From Fallopia convolvulus (lineage: Eukaryota; Streptophyta; Magnoliopsida; Caryophyllales; Polygonaceae): a stretch of 64,000 nucleotides of DNA. Below are positions 10,868 to 23,761 of this stretch, piece after piece. The DNA lies in assembly GCA_964016875.1 (NCBI GenBank), contig OZ024725.1, positions 42,617,427-42,681,426 of the forward strand, given 5' to 3'. Below the pieces are notes generated by a model. That model did no database searches and was not told where the DNA came from. It saw only the letters and a list, made by a program, of their open reading frames with translations. A program made the translations under genes and the position numbers. Position 1 is the first letter of the stretch. Every line of letters begins with the position of its first letter.

Positions 10868-13617
10868 TGTAATAACTATTATTATTAAGAATATCTGAAT
10901 TTTTCTCGGATATCTTTTTAACCTCTTTGTCCGTTTTAACGATTAATCCAATATTTTTGTTGGAATTTAAATCCTAGAAAATTTTGGAGATTTCTTAAAA
11001 TCATAAAGAAATGATTTTATGGATCGGTGTGAATTCTAGGATTTTTCAGTGGAAAAAGAATATTTATTGGATAAGCCGTCTTTTTAATTATGTAGTGTAA
11101 AGGATTTAAAATACGAAACTGGAAGCCTTAAAAATTGAAGGTAGTGTCATAAAATCATGGAAAATTGGTTTTATTGGTCTACATAATTTACGAGACGTTT
11201 TGTATTTAGTAAGTTTTCCATCCGATGTACATAATTTTACCGCTTTAACGCAAATTCCGTTCCGAGACGAGTTTTGTTTTAAAAATCATCTCTTCTCTGC
11301 CTTAATAAGGAAGGAACCAGAGAGATATATTCATAAAGGAATATTGAACAAGGCAAAGGTAAAACAGAGGAGGAGAGTGAACGAGAGAACGACGGACTCA
11401 GTTGCCGATTTCTTCACCGCCAGCTACCTCTTCTCCTCCGCCTTCTCTGCCCCGTCCACCACCCTCTCCTCCGCCTTCTCTTCTTCCTCTCTGGGTTTTG
11501 TTGGGCGTTGCTGCTGCAAAGAGGAAGCAGAACCAACGAGAGATTCAAGACGACAACGGACTCGGGAAGAAGGAAGTTTTCGAATCGTTACCGCCGACGA
11601 TCACCCACTGCTCCGACCACCACCCACCGTGAGGGCCACCGCCGGGCGATGCCCAACCACCCTTGGGCTCTTAAATCGAGCCATTAACGAGCCGAACGAG
11701 CCATGGGATCAAGTGAAGAAATTACGATCGAATTTAATTAGCGAGTTGGTTGCAGAGCCAGCGTAAGGACTTTTCGGTTCCGCTTTTCTAATTAAATTTA
11801 TGGTTTTTATAATCTTAACATTGTTACGGTTCCACAGGTTCAAACCGCTCGAGAATCGGACGTCAGGATCTTCAGTTATAGCGAATACTACTTTTGACAC
11901 CGATTGGCAGGTAAAGGACTTCGGATAATTACTCGGGATTCGTTATTAATCCATAAAATCCGAGTTTTGGTCACCTTAAGGAACTGTTACTAATGAACAC
12001 TTTTTGTTTAGAAAGTTGTTTCAAAAGTGAAGCGGATAATTAGTTATAATTTCGCCAAGATGGCTCCTTAAAGCATGATAAATAAGGATTAATTATAAAT
12101 TGATATTCGGAAGTCAAGTCGTTTATCAATTAGGAAGTTATAGAATTTGAGTATACAGCTAAGAAGTGTATCCGTGAGCTCGTTGTTGAGAAAGCCTTTC
12201 AAGGCAAGTGGACGATCCTCTCTTGCGTTATGGTTATTAATGAGGAATTGAATTCCTTTTGATCCTCATGTTGGGAATAATTTGTATGTTGAATAAAGTT
12301 GGATTAGTTGTTATTTTGTTAGAAATATCGACCATGCCGTTATTTCAATTTTTGCGCTAGAATTGAACTTAGGACCGTTGTTTGATTAGCTGTCTCATAC
12401 TGAGACATTGTTGTGAAGTAAGATGGTAGATATGGGAGTTTAGACTCCAAAACATCTCTTTAGTGGACCTGTGCTGAAACACTGTTGCAAAATAGGTAGT
12501 TCAAGGGTAGGAGCCGAGTCTCCAATGACTTCTTTATAACAAAGTCTGTATTGGGGGGCGTAGCTTGCTAGCGTATCCGAATATTGGAGTCATGACTCAT
12601 GTATCGCTTCACGTTGAAGGAGGACAATGGTGCACTCTAGCTAAGTGCAAAAGGAACTGATGTCGGTCAAGTGGTCATTCATGAATTAAGCTTTCTCACC
12701 CTAACGACATCAGTTACAAGGAATTTATCGACAGCAGTTGGGACGTTTAAAAGTTATTGAAATGAATGTGTAATGTGAAAATCATAAAATGAAGAGAGTG
12801 CGATAGGCACGTTAATGTAAATGAATGGTTAGTTCTTTTGATAACCATTCTTGCTCCTGATTAAGAATGATTCTTAATCAAACTTGGATTAAGTTAAGTT
12901 GTTTAGTCGTTGAAGACATTTATGAATGTTGTGTGGCCAGTATAAGTTTCCTTTAATCGTTTATGCTTCTTAAAGGAACCACAAGTTGTGGTGTTCTCTC
13001 TCTTGAATATGCAAGTCTCCTTCTTATGCTCTATAAGACTGCCAACTGTGGGTCATAATACGAGTCTAATCGGATTTTGATGCCAACATGATTAGTCACA
13101 ACCATAAGAACCAAGTTAGTTTCTCCACTTGCTTAGTCTTTCATTAGACTAACCCGTCCATCTTCTTTTCTTTTATATGGTCGGCTGGTGTCCACCGTTG
13201 GTATACAACACATCAGGCTCTTCTTGGAAGTTGATTCAAGAGGTGAATCCAGAGGTTTGAAGCTTTAGAAGTTGAAGAAAGGTATCCAAAAGCTATACTT
13301 GAGTGAAGCTCATGGTTGAACTACTTCAAAGCGAAGCTGAGTCTCAAAAATAAGAACTTAAGGAAGACTTGATAAAGACTTTGTTTAAATAGAAGGTGGT
13401 TCTATTTATTTACTAAATCTTTTTAAGTTAAGGCTTGTATAAGACCTTTTATTCTCTTTTCCGATGTAAAGTTTTACTTAATTTTCTTAGGTTTTAAATG
13501 GTTTCTTTTACCTTGTGTTAGTATGTTCTGTCAGGTTAAAGCCTTGGGTAATTCTAGTTTAGTCCTAATCAGGGTTACTGACGGTAATCCCTCCAAGGTA
13601 AGTAAGGGGGTGTTACA
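10868..13617 (+). repeat. 5' LTR of LTR-RT1
   Basis: TGTAATAACT...GTGTTACA. The 188-codon open frame at 11200-11766 lies in the GC-rich transcribed leader and has no family resemblance. Relative to the 3' LTR it lacks about 66 bases at 12198 (between GAGAAA and GCCTTTCAAGG). Confidence 0.9.
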
Positions 13618-13621
13618 AAAG

Positions 13622-13633
13622 TGGTATCAGAGC
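13622..13633 (+). other. Primer-binding site of LTR-RT1
   Basis: TGGTATCAGAGC, the usual complement of initiator methionine tRNA, four bases after the 5' LTR. Confidence 0.9.
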
Positions 13634-16600
13634 TAAAAGTTCCTAAGTCTTGCTTAAGACTTACATCTTTTATATAGAATTATGGAAAATTCTATATGGG
13701 TGTTATCATAGAACCATTATGGAAAATGGTTAAGTTGCAAGGGTAAACTCGAGAAGAGACAAAAAGAGAAAGAGGAATAAGTTGTTACTAACTTTTGAGA
13801 AAAAGGGTCTTGTGATGGACGTTTGAGACCTTGGAAATGAGAGTGGATTCTGAAAAGAATCCATAGTAAGAGCATGTGAAGATTTTCTTGGTTGAACTGG
13901 TTCTAGATCAAGTTCTCAACAGATTTGCCCCTTTCTCTCAAGAGTTTGAAGTGTGTGTACCCTTGTTGTTCCTTTCTTATTAACAAGAAAACTTTCGTGA
14001 GTTTTGAAAACCAAATAGTATATTTCTTAAAGACTTCCTATTTAAAAAGTTTTACTTTAGCTCGTATAATGAAGGATTCTAAGCTAAGAATCTTTCTTGA
14101 AAAGGTCGTGATTTAAAGCTATGCGAAAAGAAATTGGTAGTTTCCTTGTTTGAAATGCGTATGTTAATGCTTTGTTTGTAAAAAGGAAATTCTGAAGTCA
14201 AGTTTCTTTGAGACTGAAGTTATATGATTATGAATTTTTACAAAAATACTTTCGTAAAAACTCAAAGTTTTGAAGTTGAGTTTGAAGAGAAGTAGAAGCT
14301 GGAATCTCTACTTTTAGTCTTAAGATTGAAAGATCTTGACAAGGTTGGAGTGTTTATGAAAGTCCAATGTGGATGGTGAGGTGATATAAGAATCTTGAAA
14401 AGAAAAGGGTTATCTTTGGAAGCTTTCTTCAACAAATTGTGTTGGTAAGTCTATAGTATAGAATCTTTGAAGTGCTCCAGTGTTGGATCAAGTAAATTGA
14501 TAATCTAATGGAAATGCAATTCAATTTTAATCCGATTCAAACTCGGATTTCTATGTGTTGTATCCTTTAAGTTGAAAGGGATTGAGAATCCGAAACGACA
14601 TGGGAATCTTTTGTGATCGATTATGGTAAGAAAGAAAGAAGGGATTTTGGTTCAGTAAAAGTTGTGTATAAGTGGTTAATCATCAAGGTTGTGATGGATA
14701 AGGTGGATTGGTTAAAATGGATTAAACAAGTAGAAGTTCATCGGTAATGTGTTTATATTCAATTAACCACTTAACGTAAGTGTTTATTGATTGGGATGAA
14801 TTTTGGTACTCAAGTGTTCAACCTAGAAGGCAATTCTGTTGGAATTTTGTAGCATTATGCCAGTTTAGGACAAGGACATGAGGCTTGAGATGTATAATCA
14901 AACAGTATGGGAATCAATGCTAAAGACATTTCTAAGTTGTCAATGGTACGAGCTTATGTTTCTTCAAGGATAGAAACAATGAAATTCAGGATTCAGAAAA
15001 TTACTCATAGAATGATTTTGGTATAACTATCTATGTTCTGCAAACAGTTGAGAGAAAAATCTCAATCATTTAATGTTATGATCAATGAGGTTTAGACCAT
15101 AACCCTGGGAAGTAACTTTAGCTATGGTTGGGTTCTGAAGATTATATATTATTCAAATCCAATGCCTAAGGTGGTATGGTTGAAATTGTTAAGTGTTAGG
15201 TGATCTCCTAACAATAAGTTCTTCCCTTGATAAGTGAGTTGAAAGTAAGATAATAAGAAGAAATATTTCATCTCTGCACAACTATGTGAGAAGAGAAGAC
15301 AATAATGGAAGATTTTGATTTGTTTAACCAAGGTAGAATTTCGAAGGATCTCCAAAGGTTATGTGGAGCCATGTACTTCCATATGTGATAAGGAATTGGA
15401 AATTGGAAGAATTTCCTTATGTAAGGATATAGGTTTGTTTATCTTTGAATATAGAAGTTGAAATGACAAGTAAGCTCCAGAATATCTATGGTTTTGGAGA
15501 ATAGATGAACTCAAGCTTTGAATTCTAGTGGGGAATCGTTAATACTTCATCTTAAAGCAATATGTCAAGATGATATACAATCGAGAATGATCTCAGGAGA
15601 ATCTATGCTATAAGTATAAGGATGTTGAAATATTTTCTTTAGTAAGGATTGCAAGTAAATGAGTTCAAGTAATCAACCTTTTTATTGGAACTTGTAAAGT
15701 TAAGATGAGTTCTGACCAAGTTGTATCAAATGAGGTTTACTTCATACTATGGGGTACGGAAAAGTATGATAGTGTATTTGAAGTAAGAAAAGGTCAAGGT
15801 ACGTCACCAGGAACTACCTTGAAGAAGAAAAGAAGTGTTATACTTCAAAAAAGGAAGTGATGTGTTTAGAAATGAATTAGTTTGTCTTTGCTCCTTTGAG
15901 ACTCATCTTTGATTTTCGGAAAAATTAAGATATGAATTTTAAAGCAATGTTAGTTGTTAAAACGATTTAAGAGTAAATGTTTTTACGGTTTTCATAGTGG
16001 TGAGTAAGAATGTAATTTGTCTTCCATCTTGATCACATGGTAAGGCAAGATTACATGTCTTATTCCTATGAGAATGCAGTAAAGGATTATGTTTAATTTT
16101 ATTTCCCCATCTTGATCACATGGTGGAATAAGATCACATAATTCCTTGGGTTTTATATGAAATAAACAATTTGTAAGAGTTACAAATCTTTGTCATAATT
16201 CGAGTAATGTGCGGTACTGTCTTGATAAGATTTTTGGAAGTAAGCATTTCCTTCCATGTAAAGTGTTTGAGCCAGACTTTAAGACTATTTTTATATAGTG
16301 TGTTGGTCATCTAAGGGATACGTGATTTTCTTGGGTTTTAAAGAATGGTTTCTAGTATGAGTTGGTAATCATATAAGTTTTTCTCAAGTAAAGTTATTGA
16401 GATTCAAAGACGAGAGTTTTCTTGTATAGCAATTGCTATCTCAGCTTCTTTGTAAAAATCCTTTGAGTTAACTTTGTATTGGCATTGTATACTATTTTAG
16501 TAGTATTGCCAATTGCTATATCTAATCTTGAGAATTTTGTTGCACAACAAGTCAGAATGTTAAGTGAAGTTTAAACAGTTCATTGATGAAAAAAAAGACT

Positions 16601-17224
16601 GAAAATTATCAATGGAGACAATTTTGTTGGAAATTATTGGACTAAAGGTATTATTGTTCAATATGTTGGTATAGTAATGCGTAAGAGTGTAGTTCGAAGT
16701 GGTTGATAGAGATAAATACTTTTGAATGTCAGTATGTCCAAGCTGAGTTTTGTTGAGAAAAGAATATAAGGGATTGACAAGATAGGTTATTATCTTGTCA
16801 TATGTTGGATAAATCTCATATTCTTGGTTAAAGTAATACTGAGATTTTATCCCAAAAAGGAAATTGAGTAAGGATTTTAAGTAATCCTTGTAACGAAACT
16901 AATTTGAGAAGGACTAAAGGTTTAGTTTGGATGACAACAAGGTTGTGTAAATACCCGAAGTTTTTATTCAAAATTTGTGGACCAGATCAAGGAAAAGTAG
17001 TATGGGAAAGTAATATTGTTTAAGATCATTGGGGAAGATCAAGAAGGTAAGACACTAGGAACTGTTAATCAAGATTATGGATTGCTTGTTTTCAAAATTG
17101 TTTATGTGTATCTGTTGTTGATGAGCTTTGAAAGCTTATTTCAAAGGAATCATATTTATTTGCTTAATGAATTCATCCTGGAACAAGTAAAGGTATAAGG
17201 ATTTAAGATAAAACTTTTGAAGGA
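13634..17224 (+). other. Decayed interior of LTR-RT1
   Basis: About 3.6 kb where gag, protease and reverse transcriptase would be expected. I see no open frame longer than about 60 codons and no clear domain motif. It is heavily degraded or replaced. Confidence 0.6.
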
Positions 17225-18130
17225 CGGACATGAAGCGAAATGTCACCGAGTTCATTTTGATATGCTTGGTTTGTCTGGACGCACTGATTGAGCATAGAAG
17301 ACAAGATGAAATGTTATAGTCTCTTCCTGTTTCAGAATGGAAGTGGAAAGATGTTACAATGGATTCTTGTCATTAGTCGTTCAAGACTTAATGAAAGAAG
17401 GATGCATATGGAGGTTGTTAATAAACTCACCTAGAGTTTTCATTTTAATGCAATTAAGATGACTTAGAAAGTACAAAATTTAACTGAGGTGCTCATGCAT
17501 GAAGTTTTTTTTTATCTTCATAAACACTCCAAAGACTATTATCTCTGATTGATATGGATGGTTCGTGCCAATGTTTTGAAAGGAGTGACATCAAGAGTTA
17601 TGGAGTGAATTGAATTTTAGCGTTGGCTTCCCTCATCAAACTGATGAATAATGCAAATAAACAAATTCAAACTCTCGAGGACATGTATTCTGGATTCCAC
17701 ACAAGTGGGGATGTTAGCTTAAATTTAAGTGACTACACATACAAGAATTTTGATCACACGATAAAGAAATGACTCTTTTATGGCTTTGTATGGTCGAAAG
17801 TGTTGGTTATCAATTTGTCGGAATGATAATACTGACAAGGTTTTTCATGGGCCAGATTTGGCCAAGAGAACAACAGCTGATATCGCACTAACACGATCAA
17901 GGGTGCTAACTGCTCAAAAGCAACAATAGTCGTGTGTTGTTTTAAAGCGAGAGCATGTTAAGTTCAATGTAAAGAACAACGTTTTTGCTTTAGTATCCGC
18001 CTTGAAAGGCGTATTCCGCTGGGGAAAGCGACACAATGTAAATGCTCGCTATGTTGGATCTTTCAAGATACTGGAAAGAACTGGTAAGCTTGATTAATAG
18101 TTGACATTGCCACCTTTAGTGCATTCTATC
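17225..18130 (+). pseudogene. Integrase remnant of LTR-RT1
   Basis: Broken frames keep Gypsy integrase traces: EHRRQDE then SLPVSEWKWKDVTMD (zinc-finger to core junction), QIQTLEDMYS with GFPHQTDE (core, compare the family's HPQTDGQSER...TLEDMLR), and LTAQKQQ, FRWGKR, ARYVGSFKILERT (C-terminal domain before the chromo-like end). Many stops and frameshifts. The same remnant occurs at 50885-51840 in LTR-RT3. Confidence 0.7.
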
Positions 18131-18547
18131 TGTAATGTCTTCCTTGTGTTTCTTCTAAGATAGTATGCGTTCAATACATCTCATGTACTCAACAATAATA
18201 AGATGGATATTCAACCAGGTGACACCTATGAAGGAAGGCTAGTTTGAATCGTGAATGAGAAAATACCTTTGGTTAGGTTACCTTGGTCTAAAAATGGAGG
18301 TGAAGAAAAGACTTGAGAAACTAGACAGGAAATGCTTAGCCATTTTCCGAAGTGAATGAACGTTGTAAAGAAAAAGTTTTGTAATTAAGCAGTGGTTGTT
18401 TTGTACTTTGTGCAGAAGTAACAACATGTTTTCTAAGGGGGTACTACAAACTTCTGTATAGGTTCGTAGTGGTTGTGTGTATGTGTGCTTATGCTATCTT
18501 TTCTTATGATCCGAGTTCTCCTTGGTTTCGAGGACGAAACCATTTTT

Positions 18548-18560
18548 AAGGGGGTACTAA
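18548..18560 (+). other. Polypurine tract of LTR-RT1
   Basis: AAGGGGGTACTAA directly before the 3' LTR. A second near-copy (CTAAGGGGGTACTACAAAC) lies at about 18436, as it does in LTR-RT3 near 52072. Confidence 0.75.
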
Positions 18561-21352
18561 TGTAATAACTGTGATTTTTAAGGATATTTTTGAATTTTTC
18601 TCGGATATCTTTTAACCTCTTTGTCCGTTTTAACGCTTAATCCAATATTTTTTGTTGGAATTTAAATCCTAGAAATTTTTTTGTGATATTCTAAAATCAT
18701 AAAGAAATAATTTTATGGATCGGTGTGAATTCTAGGATTTTTCAGTGGAAAAAGAATATTTATCTGATAAGCCGTCTTTTTAATTATGTAAAGTAAAGGA
18801 TTTAAAATATGAAACAGAAGCCTTAAAAATTGAAGGTAGCGTGATAAAATCATGGAAAATTGGTTTTATTGGACTACATAATTTACGAGACGTTTTGTAT
18901 TTAATAAGTTTTTCCATCCGAGGTACATAATTTTACCGCTTTAACGCGAATTCCGTTCTGAGACGGGTTTTGTTCTAAAACTCATCTCTTCTCTGCCTTA
19001 ATAAGGAAGGAACCAAAGAGATATATTCAGAAAGGAATATCGAACAAGGCAAAGGTAAAACAGAGGATGAGAGTGAACGAGAGAACGACGGACTCGGTTG
19101 TCGATTTCTTCACCGTCGGCTACCTCATCTACTCCGCCTTCTCTTCTTCGTCTCTGGGTTTTGTTGGGCGCTGCTGCTGCAAAGACGAAGCAAAACCAGC
19201 AAGAGATTCAGGACGACAACGGACTCGGGAAGAAGGAAGTTTTTGAATCATTACCGCCGGGGATCACCCACTGCTCTGACCACCACCCACCGCGAGGGCC
19301 GCCGCCGGGCAATACCCAACCACCCTTGGGCTCTTGGATCGAGCCATTAATAAGCCGAAAGAGCCATGGTCTCTAGTGAAGGTAATTACGATCGAATTTA
19401 ATTAGCGAGTTGGTTGCGGAGCCACCGTAAAGACCTTTCGGTTCCGCTTTACTAATTAAATTTATAGTTTTTAAAATCTTAACGTTATTACGGTTCCACA
19501 GGTTCAAACCGCTCGAGAAACGGACGTCAGAATCTTCAGTTATAGCGAATACAAGTTTTGACACCGATTGGCAGGTAAAGGACTTCAGATAATTACTCGG
19601 GATTCGTTATTAATCCATAAAACCCGAGTTTTGGTCACCTTAAGGAACTTTTACTGATGAAAGCTTTTTATTTAGAAAGTTGTTCCAAAAGTGAAGCGGA
19701 TTATTAGTTATAATTTCGCCAAGATGGCTCCTTTAAGCATGATAACTAAGGATTAATTATAAATCGATATTCGGAAATCAAGTCGTTTATCAATTAGGAA
19801 GTTATAGAATTTGAGTATACAACTAAGAAATGTTTCCGTGAGCTCGTTGTTGAGAAATCCTTTTGTTATATTTAGCAGAAGGGTGATAAAGATTACTGTT
19901 GGAATTGCTAGGGATGTTGAGCACGCCTTTCAAGGCAAGTGGACGATCCTCTCTTGCGTTATGTTTATTAATGAGGAATTGAATTTCATTTGATCCTCAT
20001 GTTGGGAATAATTTGTATGTTGAATAAAGTTTGATTAGTTGTTATTTTGTTAGAAATAACGACCATGTCTTTATTTCAGTTTTTGCGCTAGAACTGGACT
20101 TAAGACCGTTGTATGATTAGCTGTCTCATACTAAGACATTGTTGTGAAGTAAGATGGTAGAGATGGGAGTTTAGACTCCAAAACATCTCTTTAGTGGTCC
20201 TGTGTTGAAACACTAGTGCAAAATAGGTAGTTAGGGGTAGGAGCCGAGTCTCCAATGACCTCTTTATAACAAAGTCTGTATTGGGAGGCGTAGCTTGCTA
20301 GCGTATCCCAATATTGGAGTCATGACTCATGTCTCGCTTCACGTTGAAGGAGGACAATGGGGCACTCTAGCTAAGTGCAAAAGGAACTGATGTCGGTCAA
20401 GTGGTCATTCATGAATTAAGCTTTCTCACCCTAACGACATCAGTTACAAGGAATTTATCGACAGCAGTTGGGTCGTTTAAAAGTTATTGAAATGAATGTG
20501 TAATGTGAAAATCATAAAATGAAGAGAGTGCGATAGGCACGTTAATGTAAATGAACGGTTAGTTCTTTTGATAACCATTCTTGCTCCTGATTAAGAATGA
20601 TTCTTAATCAAACTTGGATTAAGTTAAGTTGTTTAGTCGTTGAAGACATTTATGAATGTTGTGTGGCGAGTATAAGTTTCCTTTAATCGTTTATGCTTCT
20701 TAAAGGAACCACAAGTTATGGTGTTCTCTCTCTTGAATATGCAAGTCTCCTTCTTATGCTCTATAAGACTGCCAACTGTGGGTCATAATACGAGTCTAAT
20801 CGGATTTTGATGCCAACATGATTAGTCACAACCATAAGAACCAAGTTAGTTTCTCCACTTGCTTAGTCTTTCATTAGACTAACCCGTCCATCTTCTTTTC
20901 TTTTATATGGTCGGCTGGTGTCCACCGTTGGTATACAACACATCAGGCTCTTCTTGGAAGTTGATTCAAGAGGTGAATCCAGAGGTTTGAAGCTTTAGAA
21001 GTTGAAGAAAGGTATCCAAAAGCTATACTTGAGTGAAGCTCATGGTTGAACTACTTCAAAGCGAAGCTGAGTCTCAAAAATAAGAACTTAAGGAAGACTT
21101 GATAAAGACTTTGTTTAAATAGAAGGTGGTTTTATTTATTTACTAATTCTTTTAAGTTAAGGCTTGTATAAGACCTTTTATTCTCTTTTCAGGTGTAAAG
21201 TTTTACTTAATTTTGTTAGGTTTTAAATGGTTTCTTTTACCTTGTGTTAGTTTGTTCTGTCAGGTTAAAGCCTTGGGTAATTCTGGTTTAGTCCTAATCA
21301 GGGTTACTGGCGGTAATCCCTCCAAGGGTAAGTAAAGGGAGGGGGTGTTACA
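18561..21352 (+). repeat. 3' LTR of LTR-RT1
   Basis: Same family as 10868-13617. It keeps the 66-base segment at about 19859-19924 that the 5' LTR lost. Confidence 0.9.
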
Positions 21353-21450
21353 TCTACGCACTGGCCAAAAAATTACATTTTTGTTTTCCAAATGCAGGTA
21401 AGGAAAACATTGAGGAAAGTAAAGAATCTGATGAGATAGAAGAATTTTGA

Positions 21451-22165
21451 CCCTAATACATCATGCAATTATTTTTAAATTTATTTTTATTGTGTTTTCT
21501 TTTTTGTTTTACGACTTTCTTGTAATGTGTCCCTTTTTTTATTTTCAGGTTGATTACATTCTTCAGGGGAACCATCAACAATTCATTTTATATTTTTTAG
21601 TTTACCTATCTTGACATTTTTGACCTTATCAATATTAATTTTGCACTTTATCATTACCAATTTACTTATTTTTGGAAAGGAATGTAATGCACTTTAGCTT
21701 TATATCGATGCACTTTACTAGTATTTGTAATGCACTTTAACGATATATCGGTGTACTTTTACCACTATCCTAATGCACTTTATCTTTATATCGGTGCACT
21801 TTTACCAGTATCCTAATGCACTTTATCTTTATATTGATGCACTTTATCTTTGTGTATGTAGTAAAAGAAATCATGGATATCTTGATAGAAAGAAGAGGGG
21901 TTAACAACTTGCGATTGTTATCAGCATCACTAGTGAGCCAAAGCCGACCCCTTCTTTCAACATGAAATAAAGACCATAAACATACAAAATTGCCAACAAC
22001 AGAACATATTCCAACACAAGAAACAATCGAGGTTGCATAAACTCACAAATTTTCACCTACTTTCTCCGGTTACCACAACAAAATAAGACCTCACAAAAAT
22101 AAGAATCAACCAAGAGCACTCAAACAAAGTTACAACAACATCTCAGCAATCTGAACCAATGCAGT
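21451..22165 (+). other. MULE sequence after the transposase gene, with AATGCACTTTT array
   Basis: After the transposase stop at 21450 comes an AT-rich 3' region. At 21640-21856 at least eight copies of AATGCACTTTA/TGCACTTTTACC follow each other. 21860-22165 has no gene that I can see. It ends GCAGT, the left copy of the Athila target duplication. Confidence 0.7.
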
Positions 22166-23546
22166 TGATGTTCGTGTTTTTAGTATAGGTTTTGATAGGT
22201 TTTCTTAGGTTATTAGGATTAGTTTTGATAAGTTTAGAGTTAGTTTTGTGTGTTTTTGGATAGATTTACATATTTTGTGAAAAGTATGGAAGCTACTCCG
22301 TTTTGTATCTTTTTGTAGGTTTTAGCAAGGAAAAGGTGCTGTTTGAAGCTGAAATTGAAGAGCTATGATAAAGGACGGAGGATTATAGGGTGAAGAAGCT
22401 GAAGTTCGAATTTTTGGAAGAGAAGTGTTGAAGAAAGCCAAACCCAGGCTCATTAACGAACCTGAAGGGTTCGTTAACGAGGCCACGAGATAGAATAATC
22501 GAGAGGTTGACTTTGTGACTCAATGATCCTGTGTGTGAATTTATTTCCATGTCGGTGGAGTGTCTTTTAGAATAGATTCTATCTTTTTAGGAAAGTTTAT
22601 ATCTTTTAGCCTTTTTTAGTTTCTAGCCTTTTTAGTATAAATACCCTTCTATTCTAGCATAGGAAGAATGGGGATTGGATCGTAGTTAGATAGAGGAGAG
22701 AAGAGGAAGAACCGAGAGAAGGGAGAGACGAGTCGGAAGTTGTGATTGAAGAGCTCGGTGGACGAGAGTTACCGGGGTCGTTAGTCGTGATTTTGATTTG
22801 GTGTTTCAGGTTTTTTCGGTTTCTTCTGAATCTTTGTAAGACAATATTATTTATTAATTTGAGTAGTGTTTTGTTAACAATGTTTTCTTTGATTGAAGTT
22901 ATTGGTTTCATCGATATGATTAGTGAGTAGTCCTTTTATCTAGGGTCGGGGTTGAAACCCGGCATAGTTATGCATGTTTGGTGAGTGAGATTATGTGTTG
23001 AATGCCTTTTATCCATTGTTGAGATTGTTTGTTGTGCTTATACCGAGATGAAAGTTGAGGTAATTTGAGTTGTTGACTTGATTGAAAGAGAAAGTTATAA
23101 ACTTGAAGGTTGATATTGTTTGAAAACGAAAGTTTCAAGCTTTAGATCCAAAGCAAGCAATTGAGTGAGTTAGTTTATGAAAGTAGATTAATTTACTTAC
23201 TGAGTCAATGAAAGTTGATGCATCTATCTATTTAAAGGCATGATATTCTATCTTCTTACTAGCTTGTGTGCATGACTATGTTGTGGTAACCCTTGTCCTA
23301 CATCTTTATTTTTATTTGAATTCTCTCATAATCATATTCATTGCTGAGTTTGTTGGCTCGGTACCGAACTTGTCTAGGTCGTAGTTTTAGTCTTTTTATT
23401 TGCGATAGGTCGTTATCGAGGCTGCTCCTGTGTGTTTTTGTTTGCTTTTGTTTTATTTTCAGTAGTCGATAGACAAACAACCTTGCTTCTTGTGGAACGA
23501 TCCTGACCTCCCGGGTTATTATTTGTTGTCAAGAAACCTCTCAACA
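22166..23546 (+). repeat. 5' outer LTR of the Athila-like composite
   Basis: TGATGTTCGTG...CTCTCAACA. TATA box TATAAATA at 22636-22643. Compared with the 3' outer LTR it lacks about 70 bases near 22570 and one CGTTAACGAGGCTG unit near 23410, consistent with recombination between short repeats. Confidence 0.88.
22636..22643 (+). promoter_or_regulatory. TATA box in the 5' outer LTR
   Basis: TATAAATA; the equivalent is at 38855-38862 in the 3' LTR and 24305-24312 in the inner LTR. In the middle LTR (about 30222-30230) it is changed to GAAATAAA. Confidence 0.7.
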
Positions 23547-23549
23547 AAT

Positions 23550-23566
23550 TGGCGCTATTGCCGGGG
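23550..23566 (+). other. Primer-binding site of the Athila-like element
   Basis: TGGCGCTATTGCCGGGG, three bases after the 5' LTR. It is close to the tRNA-Asp-type PBS known from Athila elements. No PBS follows the LTRs at 23762-25250 or 29704-31164. Confidence 0.8.
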
Positions 23567-23660
23567 AAGCAACGAGTTTGTTTGTTTATCTGTGGGTCTG
23601 GGAATAGCCCGACCCCGTTTTTGTTTTAATCTTTGTTTTCTTGGTCCTTTTTCTAAGCGT

Positions 23661-23761
23661 ATGCCGGTAGGACGACGGAGGCTTGAATTCAACAACACTG
23701 GTTATCATTCAGAACCTGAACGTTCCCTGCACCATAGACGCCGAGAGAACCGAGCCATGGC
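23661..23761 (+). pseudogene. N-terminal piece of gag, cut by an inner LTR
   Basis: Starts MPVGRRRLEF and runs to RRENRAMA, where the inner LTR begins. The reading continues exactly in frame as TPEEMAR after either LTR (25251 or 31165), with ATGGC repeated at the joint. The piece belongs to the same gag as 31165-33822. Confidence 0.8.

Larger units (their letters stand above)
10868..21352 (+). mobile_element. LTR-RT1: Gypsy-type retrotransposon with decayed interior
   Basis: Two long LTRs (10868-13617, 18561-21352) start TGTAATAACT and end GGGGGTGTTACA. A PBS (TGGTATCAGAGC) follows the 5' LTR and a PPT (AAGGGGGTACTAA) precedes the 3' LTR. Flanking 5-mers are TCTAT and TCTAC (one mismatch). 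The interior has no long open frame; only integrase traces remain. The LTRs differ by only a few bases per hundred plus one 66-bp gap, so the element inserted fairly recently although its genes are dead. It was probably moved by proteins from a relative. Confidence 0.9.
8128..21450 (+). pseudogene. FAR1-related MULE transposase, split by a retrotransposon and multiply disabled
   Basis: Exons 8128-8948, 9369-10748 and 21398-21450 join with GT-AG borders and matching split codons (AT|G and T|GT). The first holds a FAR1-type zinc-finger domain (FYKRYASACAFEVRHRSR, WMICSK, HTHKP) and the start of the transposase core (FDATYRTN). The second carries on with FAPFTVLDHHKR, IVTDQDMTMK and MWHI, then a SWIM-type finger (VCSCREFERVGMPCR) and a C-terminal basic Cys-rich knot (RKCGRCKKYANHNRPTC). 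The last exon adds an acidic tail ending EEF-stop. Lesions: frameshift in the A-run at 8794-8800, TAA at 8830, frameshift near 9690, TAG at 9959, TAA at 10523. The SWIM His is replaced (PCRL for PCRH). LTR-RT1 fills the last intron. It would bind MULE ends and move the element if intact; it is now dead. Confidence 0.88.

Noticed and set aside
11200..11766. 188-codon open frame in the LTR-RT1 5' LTR
   Set aside because: Low-complexity Ser/Pro/Arg translation of the GC-rich LTR leader; it is not open in the 3' LTR copy and resembles no family.
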